DNA from: Solirubrobacteraceae bacterium
GTDB lineage: Bacteria > Actinomycetota > Thermoleophilia > Solirubrobacterales > Solirubrobacteraceae
DNA length: 56,602 bases
Direction: 5' to 3'
Assembly: GCA_025451035.1 (NCBI GenBank)
Contig: JANWLE010000054.1
Coordinates: forward strand, 1-56,602
Of the stretch, positions 20,127 to 27,000 are shown one piece after another. The notes below the pieces were generated by a model. That model saw only the letters and a list, made by a program, of their open reading frames with translations. It was not told where the DNA came from and did no database searches. Made by a program: the position numbers and the translations under genes. The first letter of the stretch is position 1; each line of letters opens with the position of its first letter.

Positions 20127-20555
20127 ATGTTCGTCCTGATCGTAGGCGCCGGACGGGTCGGTTCGGCCGTCGCCAAGTCCGCCCTGGCCGCCGGCTATGA
20201 GGTTTCGGTACTGGACGAGGACCCGCTCTCGCACGAGCGCCTGGACGCCGGCCAACAGAAGAGCTGGGAGGACTCGGGCGGCGAGTTCACGCTCGGGACG
20301 GCGCTCGAGGTCGATGCGTTGATCCAGGCGGGTGTCGAACGCGCGGACGTGTTCATAGCCTCGACAGACGGCGATAACACGAACCTGATCATCGCCCAGA
20401 TCGCCCAGAAGCGGTTCGGCGTGCCGAAGGTGATCGTGCGCGTGATGGACCCGGCGCGCGCCGCGTGGTACCGCGAGCAGGGCCTGCAGACGATCTCCCC
20501 GACACAGCACGCCGTCGAAATGTTTCAAAGCGCCATGCAGCCGGAGAAGACGTGA
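20127..20555 (+). CDS. TrkA-N (RCK) NAD-binding protein
   Basis: A 142-aa single RCK_N domain beginning MFVLIVGAGRVGSAVA, the Rossmann glycine motif, with acidic residues at the end of the second strand (VLDEDP) and ADVFIASTDGDNTNLIIAQIAQ, typical of KtrA/TrkA gating subunits that bind NAD(H) or ATP. It lacks a TrkA_C domain. The next gene, five bases away, is a full RCK protein, so the two probably form a heteromeric gating ring. No Trk/Ktr membrane subunit is adjacent; the APC transporter upstream is the nearest partner. Confidence 0.88.
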   Translation: MFVLIVGAGRVGSAVAKSALAAGYEVSVLDEDPLSHERLDAGQQKSWEDSGGEFTLGTALEVDALIQAGVERADVFIASTDGDNTNLIIAQIAQKRFGVPKVIVRVMDPARAAWYREQGLQTISPTQHAVEMFQSAMQPEKT

Positions 20556-20559
20556 GCGG

Positions 20560-21231
20560 ATGTATGTGATCGTCGTAGGCGGCGGCAAGGTTGGCTGGAA
20601 CCTCGCCCGCGAGCTAATCTCAAAGGAACACGAGGTCACGCTGATCGAGTCCTCTCGATCCCGCTACCTGGCGATCGTAGAAGAGCTCGAGCACGCTGTG
20701 CAGTACGGCGACGCGACCGAGCTGTGGGTGCTCGAGCGCGCCGGGATCCAGCGCGCCGACCTGGTGATAGCCGTCACTGGCGACGATGAGGACAACATGC
20801 TCGTCTGCCAGGTGGCGAAGGAGAAGTATCTCTGCGACCGCATCATCGCGCGTGTCAACAACCCCCGCAACTACGACCACTTCAAGCTGCTGGGGATCCA
20901 GCCCGCGGTTTCCGCGACCGACCTGATCCTGCGCCTGATAGAGCACGAGGTGCCGCGCTACGGGCTGGTGCACCTGCTGGCGCTGGAGGAGGAGCGACTT
21001 GAGATCATCGAGCTGGAGGTCGGCGCGGACTCGCTGGTGATTGGTTGCAGCGTCGCCGAAATCGACCTGCCGGAGGGAAGCCTGATCATCTCCGTGCTGC
21101 GAAACGGCACCGGCTTCGTGCCGAAGGCGGACACCGTCATCGAAGCGGGCGACGAGGTGCTGCTGGTGCTGGACCCCGGTCTCGAGGAGACGATAACGAG
21201 CCGTTTCTCCACGGGCCACCCGGGCGCCTGA
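20560..21231 (+). CDS. TrkA family protein with RCK_N and RCK_C domains
   Basis: The 223-aa protein starts YVIVVGGGKVGWNLAREL (Rossmann), continues with DLVIAVTGDDEDNMLVCQVA, and ends in a TrkA_C domain (residues 138-218: LEIIELEVGADSLVIGCSV, then AGDEVLLVLDP), which in related proteins binds c-di-AMP or another ligand. It pairs with the N-only RCK protein before it. Regulation of K+ flux is the family role. Confidence 0.9.
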   Translation: MYVIVVGGGKVGWNLARELISKEHEVTLIESSRSRYLAIVEELEHAVQYGDATELWVLERAGIQRADLVIAVTGDDEDNMLVCQVAKEKYLCDRIIARVNNPRNYDHFKLLGIQPAVSATDLILRLIEHEVPRYGLVHLLALEEERLEIIELEVGADSLVIGCSVAEIDLPEGSLIISVLRNGTGFVPKADTVIEAGDEVLLVLDPGLEETITSRFSTGHPGA

Positions 21232-21261
21232 GCTGAGATTCACTATCCTTTGCAGGCGCGG

Positions 21262-21333
21262 TCCGGGATGGTGTAATTGGCAACACGCGACACTCTGGAT
21301 GTCGAATTTGGGGTTCGAGTCCCTGTCCCGGAG
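21262..21333 (+). tRNA. tRNA-Gln(CTG)
   Basis: Acceptor TCCGGGA pairs with TCCCGGA, the D arm is GTGTAATTGGCAACAC, the anticodon arm CGACA-CTCTGGA-TGTCG gives CTG, and the T arm is GGGTTCGAGTCCC. Discriminator base is G and no CCA is encoded. The GGTGTAATTGGCA segment is typical of actinobacterial tRNA-Gln. Confidence 0.95.
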
Positions 21334-21340
21334 CTCTCCT

Positions 21341-21362
21341 GCGGCCACCGCTCGGTGGCCGC
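21341..21362 (+). terminator. Hairpin after tRNA-Gln
   Basis: GCGGCCACCG and CGGTGGCCGC form a perfect 10-bp stem with a two-base loop, seven bases after the tRNA, followed by only two T residues. 21363-21515 shows no credible gene. Confidence 0.6.
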
Positions 21363-21515
21363 TTGGGCGTCGCGAGCGGTCTTCAGGAGCACTCCGCAGA
21401 GGCCCGCGGTGACGGTATTCGCGCCAGCAGCGGCGGGGCGGTGCTCGAACGTATGTCCATCCTGCTAGTGCGCTAACGGTTGTTAGGGCAACATCGGGCC
21501 CACAACACTACGTAC

Positions 21516-21594
21516 TGAAAAAGGGCAAACCCGTCGCGAGACGGGGACGCAAAGCTAGAGGTCTCGCATTTTCGAGATGGCTCGGCCGCCAGTA
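21516..21594 (+). promoter_or_regulatory. Cyclic di-GMP-I (GEMM-I) riboswitch
   Basis: The conserved core is clear: AAGGGCAAACC, a CCGTC-GCGA-GACGG arm with a GNRA tetraloop, GGGACGCAAAGC, and a second arm opening GAGGTCT and closing AGATGGCT followed by CGGCCGCC. This is the GEMM-I aptamer in order. G at the first position of GGGCAAACC suggests c-di-GMP rather than the cGAMP variant, though the exact position was assigned by eye. GAGGTCT in the aptamer is complementary to AGACCTC just downstream (21593-21599), and CCTC-CTG-GAGG there can hide the Shine-Dalgarno, which gives a plausible translational switch. Confidence 0.88.
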
Positions 21595-21614
21595 GACCTC
21601 CTGGAGGCCCGATC

Positions 21615-21890
21615 GTGTCATCGCGACCTTTTGCCCTAATCAGATCTTCTGCACGCCGCCGCCAGGGCGCGATCACGACCTGGGTTGGCCACCTGCGTAT
21701 GGATGCCGATCGCTTGCGAGCGGCATCCTTTGGCGCCGGTCATCTCGCGGTCGCCTTGAGCGCAGCGTGGGAGCCGACACCGCCGACGCTGGCGGGCGCC
21801 CTGCGCACCGAATGCGGCTTGCCGCTGACCTACCGCCACGCCGTGCCCGGCACGGCGAGCGAAGCTAGTTTGGACAGGCTGGCGCGCTAA
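21615..21890 (+). CDS. Orphan 91-aa protein under riboswitch control
   Basis: The frame opens at GTG 21615, seven bases after GGAGG (21603-21607), directly behind the c-di-GMP-I aptamer, so this is the most likely regulated gene. The product is basic at its N-terminus (RSSARRRQG), has no obvious signal peptide, membrane span or known domain, and is Ala/Leu/Thr-rich in the middle. Function unknown. The next gene is convergent, so nothing else lies downstream on this strand. Confidence 0.5.
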   Translation: MSSRPFALIRSSARRRQGAITTWVGHLRMDADRLRAASFGAGHLAVALSAAWEPTPPTLAGALRTECGLPLTYRHAVPGTASEASLDRLAR

Positions 21891-21912
21891 ACGAACAGCG
21901 CGCCGTGGGGAA

Positions 21913-21954
21913 GGGCTGGGCGGCCGGTGAAGTGGACCGGCCGCCCCTCAGCCC
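21913..21954. terminator. Strong hairpin between convergent genes
   Basis: GGGCTG plus GGCGGCCGGT pairs with ACCGGCCGCC plus CAGCCC across a seven-base loop, with a small bulge. It lies between the riboswitch-controlled ORF and the end of the minus-strand ABC exporter operon and could serve both. Confidence 0.65.
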
Positions 21955-21965
21955 GAGGCGCCTCG

Positions 21966-23810
21966 CTAGGCGGCTTGACTGGACCAGTCCTCATACAGCC
22001 GCTGGTAGCGGCCAGCGGCGGCGATCAGCTCCTCGTGGGTCCCCTCTTCGACTATGCGCCCGCCCTCCAAGACGACGATCCTTCCGGCGCGGCGGATCGT
22101 CGACAGGCGGTGAGCGATGACGATCGCCGTGCGGCCAGCCAAGAGCCGGCGCAGCCCCATCTCGATGTGCCCCTCTGTGTAGAGGTCGACGTTAGAGGTC
22201 GCCTCGTCCAGGATCAGCACGCGTGGGTCAGCGATCAGCGCCCGCGCGAAGGCGATCAGCTGGCGCTGGCCGGCTGACAGCTGCGCGCCGCGCTCACCGA
22301 CCTCGGTCTCGTAGCCGTCGGGGAGATCATCGATGAATGCGTTCGCGCCGATCGCGCCGGCCGCGCGCATGACCGCCTCGTCGCTTGCGCCCGGCCTCCC
22401 GAACGCGATGTTCTCGCGGATCGTGCCGGAGAACAGAAACGCCTCCTGTGGCACGATGCCCATCTGGGAGCGCAGCGAGTGGGCGGCGACGTCGCGCAGG
22501 TCGTGCCCGTCGATCAACACGCGTCCCTCGCTCGGGTCATAGAAGCGAGCTGCGAGCTTCGCCATCGTCGACTTGCCGGCGCCGGTGGCCCCCACGAGCG
22601 CCACTGTCTGCCCGGACGGGATGCGCAGGCTCACCTCCCGCAGCGCGTAGAGCTCCTCGCCGTCTGTGCTCGCTTGCGCTGATTCGCGCGCGCCGCGGTG
22701 GCGGCGGTAGGCGAAGGAGACGCCCTCGAACACCACCTCGCCGTGGATGCGCTCGAGCTCGGTCGCGTCCTTTCTGTCGGTCAGGTCGGGCCTGACGTCC
22801 AGCAGCTGGAAGATCTTCTCGAGCGCGGCCATGCCCGACTGGTAGGTCGCATAGAGCTGCGACAACTGCTGGATCGGGTCAAACAGGTAGGAGAGGGTGG
22901 CGACGAACGCGACGACCGTGCCGGCCGTTATGTGCCCTGCGATCGCCTGGTAGCCGCCGTAGAGCACGATTACCGCGAGCGCCAGGCCGGAGAGCATTTC
23001 CACCGCGGGGAAGTAGTTCGCGTTCAGGCGCACGGTCGTCATGTTCGCGGCGCGGTTGTCTTCGTTGAGCTGCGCGAACTGCTCTTCGTGACGCTGCTCT
23101 GAGCCGAACGTGCGCACCACCCGCACGCCTGAGAGGGTCTCCTGCAGGTTGCCGGTGATCGCTCCGATCGTCTCTCGCGTGCGCCTGAACGCGCCAGCCG
23201 AGGCGATCCGAAACCAGAGGCTGCCGGCAGCGATGATCGGCACTATGCAGAAGGTGAGCAGTGCGAGTTTCACGTCCAGATAGAGCAGCACGCCGGCGGC
23301 GCCGATCAGCGTCAGCCCCGACTGAAAGAGGGTGACGACGGAGTCGGTGACGAGGCTGTCGAGCGCCTCCACGTCGTTGGTGATGCGCGAGATCAGCACA
23401 CCGGCGGGGCGGTTCTCGTAGAAGCCGATCGGCAGCGCCTGCAGATGGCTGAAGATATTGATGCGCAGGTCCGCCAGCGCGCGCTGGCCGACCCACCCGA
23501 CCAGGTAGGTCTGCGCGTAGGTGAGCGCCCACACGAGCAGCGCGTCGGTGAAGAACACGAGCGCGATCACCACCAGCACTTTCAGGTCGCCGTGGCGTAT
23601 GCCCTCATCGATCGCGGCCTTCGCTAGCAGCGGCGGCGCGAGCGACGCGGCCGTGCCCAGCACGAGCGCCAGCAGCGCCACCGCCGCCCGCAGCCGGTAC
23701 GGGCCGATCAGCGCCAGCAGGCCGCGCAGATTACGTGAGCGGGTCCCCTTGCTCGCCCGCTCACCAGACCACTGGGGGCCGTGAAAGCCGCCTCTGCCGT
23801 GTGCGCTCAC
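21966..23810 (-). CDS. ABC exporter half-transporter, canonical ATP site subunit
   Basis: A 614-aa type IV ABC protein: about six membrane helices (residues 35-320) followed by a nucleotide-binding domain with VGATGAGKSTMAKLAARF (Walker A), signature LSAGQRQ and Walker B VLILDEATSNVD with the catalytic glutamate. It overlaps the upstream half-transporter by four bases. The partner has Asp in place of that glutamate, so the pair resembles heterodimeric TM287/288-type multidrug exporters. Drug, lipid or peptide export cannot be decided. Confidence 0.9.
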   Translation of the reverse strand: MSAHGRGGFHGPQWSGERASKGTRSRNLRGLLALIGPYRLRAAVALLALVLGTAASLAPPLLAKAAIDEGIRHGDLKVLVVIALVFFTDALLVWALTYAQTYLVGWVGQRALADLRINIFSHLQALPIGFYENRPAGVLISRITNDVEALDSLVTDSVVTLFQSGLTLIGAAGVLLYLDVKLALLTFCIVPIIAAGSLWFRIASAGAFRRTRETIGAITGNLQETLSGVRVVRTFGSEQRHEEQFAQLNEDNRAANMTTVRLNANYFPAVEMLSGLALAVIVLYGGYQAIAGHITAGTVVAFVATLSYLFDPIQQLSQLYATYQSGMAALEKIFQLLDVRPDLTDRKDATELERIHGEVVFEGVSFAYRRHRGARESAQASTDGEELYALREVSLRIPSGQTVALVGATGAGKSTMAKLAARFYDPSEGRVLIDGHDLRDVAAHSLRSQMGIVPQEAFLFSGTIRENIAFGRPGASDEAVMRAAGAIGANAFIDDLPDGYETEVGERGAQLSAGQRQLIAFARALIADPRVLILDEATSNVDLYTEGHIEMGLRRLLAGRTAIVIAHRLSTIRRAGRIVVLEGGRIVEEGTHEELIAAAGRYQRLYEDWSSQAA

Positions 23811-25672
23811 AGCCCACTGACCTCCCGTTCGCGCGTCTCGGTCGTCATAAAGACCGTCTCCGGCAGGCCCTTCTCCACGATTTCGCGGTACAGGCCGGAG
23901 TCCTCCAGCAGGCGCCGATGGTCACCCTGGGCGACGATGCGGCCGTGGTCGAGCACGACGATCTCGTCGGCTAGGGCGATCGTCGAGAGACGGTGGGCGA
24001 TGACCACGGTCGTCCTGCCGGCCATCGCCTCCGCCAGCGCGAGCTTGATCGACTGCTCGGTGGAGGCGTCCACGGAGGAGGTCGCGTCGTCGAGGATCAG
24101 CACCCGTGGGTTGGCCAGCAGCGCGCGCGCGATCGCGATGCGCTGGCGCTGCCCACCGGAGAGCGTCTGGCCGCGCTCCCCGACTCGCGTGTCGTAGCCC
24201 TGCGCCAGGCGCGTTATGAAGTCGTGCGCCTGAGATCGCTGCGCCGCCAGTTCGATCTCCGCGCGCGTAGCGTCAGGCCGCGCATAGGCGATGTTCTCGG
24301 CGACCGTCGTGGAGAACAGGAAGGGATCGTCGCTGACGACCGCGATCGCGCTCCGCAGCGAGCGCATCGTGACGTCGCGTACATCGATACCGTCGAGCAG
24401 GACCTGCCCCTCGCTGACGTCGTACAGGCGCGGGATCAGCGACACGAGGCTCGTCTTGCCCGACCCGGTCGCGCCGACGAGTGCGACCGTGCGCCCGCCG
24501 GCGATATCGAGGTTGATGTCGCTCAGCACGGCGCGGGCGTCCCGCTTGCCGTGGCGCTCGGTGGTAGCGGCGCCCAGCGCGGTGAGCTCGTGGTCGTGTT
24601 CGTAGTGCAGCGTCACGCCGCGCAACTGCACGTGCCCTCTGCCGGCTGGCAGCGGGGCCGCTCCCGCTCGCTCTGTCATTCGCGGCGCGCGGTCCAGCAG
24701 CTCGAAGATGCGCGCCCCCGAGGCGGTCGCGCGCTGCGCGAGGTTGAGTGTCATGCCCAGCGAGCGGGTGGGAGAGACCAGCATGTTCAGGTACAGATAG
24801 AACTTCGCGAACTGGCCGAGCGTGAGGTGCCCGTGGACGACGCTCTCGCCGCCGATCAGCAGCACGGCGGCGATCCCCAGCTGCGGCAGGAAGGCGATGA
24901 CCGGGTTGTATTTCGCCTCCAAGCGGGTGGCCACCATTGCCTGCTCGAACACGCGCGCGACGCTGCCCTTGAAGCGCTCGAGCTGGCGCGGCTCCTGCGC
25001 GAAGGACTTCACCACGCGCACACCCGAGATGTTCTCCTCGGCGTCCGCGGTGAGCTCGCCGATGCGCTGCTGCACCTCCTGGATGGCCGGCCGCGCCCGA
25101 CGGCCGTAGCGGTTTGAGATGACGACAACGAACGGCACGCTGGCCAGTGCGATCAGGGCGAGTTTGGCGTTGGTCGCGAACATCGCGCCCGCCGCGAGGA
25201 CGATCGTGAGGATGAACTGCATGATGAACACGAGGCCGTAGCCGAGGAAGAAGCGCACGGCCTGCAGATCAACGGTCACCCGCGACATCAGCTGTCCGGT
25301 CTGCTGGCGGTCGAAGAAGCCGAGCTCGAGGCTGTGTAGGTGGCGGTAGAGGCGCTCGCGCAGGTCGTACTCGATGCCGAGCGACACCCGGCCGGCGATC
25401 ATCCGTCGCATGTAGGTGAGCGCCCAGCGGGCGAGGACGGCGGCGACGACCGCCAGCGCGAGCAGGAGCAGCTCTCGGCGGTCGTGCGCCCGCAGCGCGA
25501 GCTCGTGCCGGCGGGTGTGGAGGGCGCCCTTGCTGATCGTTTCGACCGCATCGCCGGTCAGCGTCGGCAGCAGCACCGTCATGACCATCGCGCCGCTGGC
25601 GAGCAGCAGCGACGCGATCAGGCCGCGGCGATAAGGACCGAGGAAGCGAAGCAGCCGAAAGAACGTAGACAT
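23807..25672 (-). CDS. ABC exporter half-transporter with degenerate Walker B
   Basis: A 621-aa half-transporter with six predicted membrane helices (about 15-330) and an NBD carrying VGATGSGKTSLVSLIPRL, a canonical LSGGQRQR signature and Walker B VLILDDATSSVD. The residue after the Walker B aspartate is Asp instead of catalytic Glu, as in the degenerate-site subunit of heterodimeric exporters. An insert with many charged residues follows the A-loop region (TTERHGKRDAR). It is the first gene of the operon; a palindrome overlaps its start codon. Confidence 0.9.
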   Translation of the reverse strand: MSTFFRLLRFLGPYRRGLIASLLLASGAMVMTVLLPTLTGDAVETISKGALHTRRHELALRAHDRRELLLLALAVVAAVLARWALTYMRRMIAGRVSLGIEYDLRERLYRHLHSLELGFFDRQQTGQLMSRVTVDLQAVRFFLGYGLVFIMQFILTIVLAAGAMFATNAKLALIALASVPFVVVISNRYGRRARPAIQEVQQRIGELTADAEENISGVRVVKSFAQEPRQLERFKGSVARVFEQAMVATRLEAKYNPVIAFLPQLGIAAVLLIGGESVVHGHLTLGQFAKFYLYLNMLVSPTRSLGMTLNLAQRATASGARIFELLDRAPRMTERAGAAPLPAGRGHVQLRGVTLHYEHDHELTALGAATTERHGKRDARAVLSDINLDIAGGRTVALVGATGSGKTSLVSLIPRLYDVSEGQVLLDGIDVRDVTMRSLRSAIAVVSDDPFLFSTTVAENIAYARPDATRAEIELAAQRSQAHDFITRLAQGYDTRVGERGQTLSGGQRQRIAIARALLANPRVLILDDATSSVDASTEQSIKLALAEAMAGRTTVVIAHRLSTIALADEIVVLDHGRIVAQGDHRRLLEDSGLYREIVEKGLPETVFMTTETREREVSGL

Positions 25673-25693
25673 AATTGTTTAGTCAACGATTAT
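25671..25693. promoter_or_regulatory. Palindromic operator at the ABC exporter start
   Basis: ATAATTGTT and AACGATTAT are 9-base arms with eight matching pairs around a five-base centre (TAGTC). The size and A/T-rich arms with a GTT/AAC core look like a MarR-family site. It overlaps the ATG, where binding would block transcription or initiation. No MarR gene is adjacent. Confidence 0.55.
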
Positions 25694-25720
25694 TGCAGCT
25701 AGGGGAGGCTTGCGACTGTC

Positions 25721-25726
25721 TACCCT
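25721..25726 (+). promoter_or_regulatory. -10 box (TACCCT), leaderless type
   Basis: TACCCT ends six bases before GTG 25733, supporting that start and the reality of the small gene. Confidence 0.4.
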
Positions 25727-25732
25727 TACGCG

Positions 25733-25939
25733 GTGGCGAGCTATTCGGCAGGTGGACGACATCCCGGCGCGGGGCTGTGCGACCGTTGCCGCCACCAGCG
25801 TCAGGTTCGCAACACGCGCGGCTCGGTCTTTTCGCTGTGTGAACGCTCCAAGCACGATCCGGCTTACCCGCGCTACCCGCGCTTGCCGGTCCAGGAGTGC
25901 CGAGGGTTTGAACCGGCTGAGCCAGCGGACGGTGGCTAG
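25733..25939 (+). CDS. Small conserved cysteine-rich (zinc-ribbon-like) protein
   Basis: The 68-aa product has CDRCRHQRQV, GSVFSLCERSKHDP, YPRYPRLPV and CRGFEP. This C-x2-C...GSxFxLC...DPxYPRYPRLPVxxCxGFEP spacing strongly resembles a small conserved bacterial family with four cysteines that probably bind zinc; no function is assigned to it to my knowledge. GTG 25733 follows a TACCCT box. The gene fills most of the gap between two minus-strand operons and overlaps the 3' end of the convergent gene by four bases. Confidence 0.68.
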   Translation: MASYSAGGRHPGAGLCDRCRHQRQVRNTRGSVFSLCERSKHDPAYPRYPRLPVQECRGFEPAEPADGG

Positions 25940-27000
25940 CCACCGAGGCTCGGGGCCTGTAGCAGCATCACCAGCGTCGATTCCTGCTGGGTCAGCGTCG
26001 AGTCGTAGATCGCGTTCAGTGTGAGGCGATTCACCAGTGGCGCTTCGGGCGAGCGGTTCATCGCCGTGATCGTCGGCGCCTTCGCCGGCAGCGTCTCTTC
26101 CAGTGGCCTGGCGAGCTCTGTGGCGAGATCGCTTGGGCGGAACAGCAGCACGTGCGAGGGCGTCGTCTGCGACCCGGTAGAGCTGATCGTCGAGCTCAAG
26201 CTCGAGCTCTGTTTGGCGCTCGCGCTCTTCTTTTCGGGGCCGGTTGGCGGCGGCGGCGGGAAGGTCACGAGCACCTGGCTCGACTGGCTGATGTAGTGGA
26301 ATGTGTACAGCGCTAGCTCGAGCGCCTCGCGCTTGACCAGCAGCGCCCGCTCGACCGACGCTTTGCCGGGGATCGAGCAGTGCGGCCCGGTCCCGCACAG
26401 CTGGTAGAAGACGCCATCGTTCGGCAACGCCGATGGTTCTGACCCCGAGCTGCGCAAGGCGAGCACCACCGGCTGGCCGCCGACCGCTTGCGGGCCGCCC
26501 GTGACCTGGACCAGTTCGTGGCCGTCGGGCAGCCGGTATTGCGGCGCGACGTGCAGCGCTATCTGCTCGGCCGGGTCCCCGGCGCCCGAGACAGGACGCC
26601 AGAACGACCAAGCTACGCCGGGCTTCGGCGCCGGCCCGGTGACGATCGCGACGGTGACTGCGATCGCGGTGCCACCGATCGCGACAAGCGCGCCGATCAA
26701 GAACTGAAAGCGGGAGGCGTGAGAGGTGCGCGGCTCGCGCACGGCGATGGCTCGGGCGGTTGATCCGCTGTCTGGGAGGAGACCGTGCTCGCCGCTGAGG
26801 GCCAGTGCTGGCGCTGACTGCGGCGTACTCGTTCCAGGCGTGAGCGCAAGCTGACCCGGGTGGGTTGAAGGCAGCAGCGACTCTGGATCGACCTTCGGGC
26901 GAGTTCCGGCGGGGTCGTGCGGGCGCCGGCGCGGATCTGTGCTGCGCGGCGCGTCGGCCTGCGTGTTGTGCTCGTGGCTCTCGCTCACAGCCTGACCCAT
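25936..27000 (-). CDS. Single-span membrane protein coupled to the FtsH-like protease
   Basis: A 354-aa protein with a long polar Pro/Ser/Arg-rich N-terminus (1-95), one membrane helix (about 100-122, LIGALVAIGGTAIAVTVAIV) and an extracytoplasmic domain of about 230 residues that contains a low-complexity Ser/Thr/Pro stretch. A Cys pair (CGTGPHC) lies in the outer domain. It overlaps the FtsH-like gene by 16 bases, implying co-translation, so it may be a partner or adaptor. No known domain recognised. Confidence 0.75.
   Translation of the reverse strand: MGQAVSESHEHNTQADAPRSTDPRRRPHDPAGTRPKVDPESLLPSTHPGQLALTPGTSTPQSAPALALSGEHGLLPDSGSTARAIAVREPRTSHASRFQFLIGALVAIGGTAIAVTVAIVTGPAPKPGVAWSFWRPVSGAGDPAEQIALHVAPQYRLPDGHELVQVTGGPQAVGGQPVVLALRSSGSEPSALPNDGVFYQLCGTGPHCSIPGKASVERALLVKREALELALYTFHYISQSSQVLVTFPPPPPTGPEKKSASAKQSSSLSSTISSTGSQTTPSHVLLFRPSDLATELARPLEETLPAKAPTITAMNRSPEAPLVNRLTLNAIYDSTLTQQESTLVMLLQAPSLGG

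Noticed and set aside
21437-21451. Second LexA box (CGAACGTATGTCC)
   Set aside because: Only one half-site matches; the second half lacks GTTCG.
25835-25850. Rex operator (TGTGAACGC)
   Set aside because: Only one half-site and inside a coding region.
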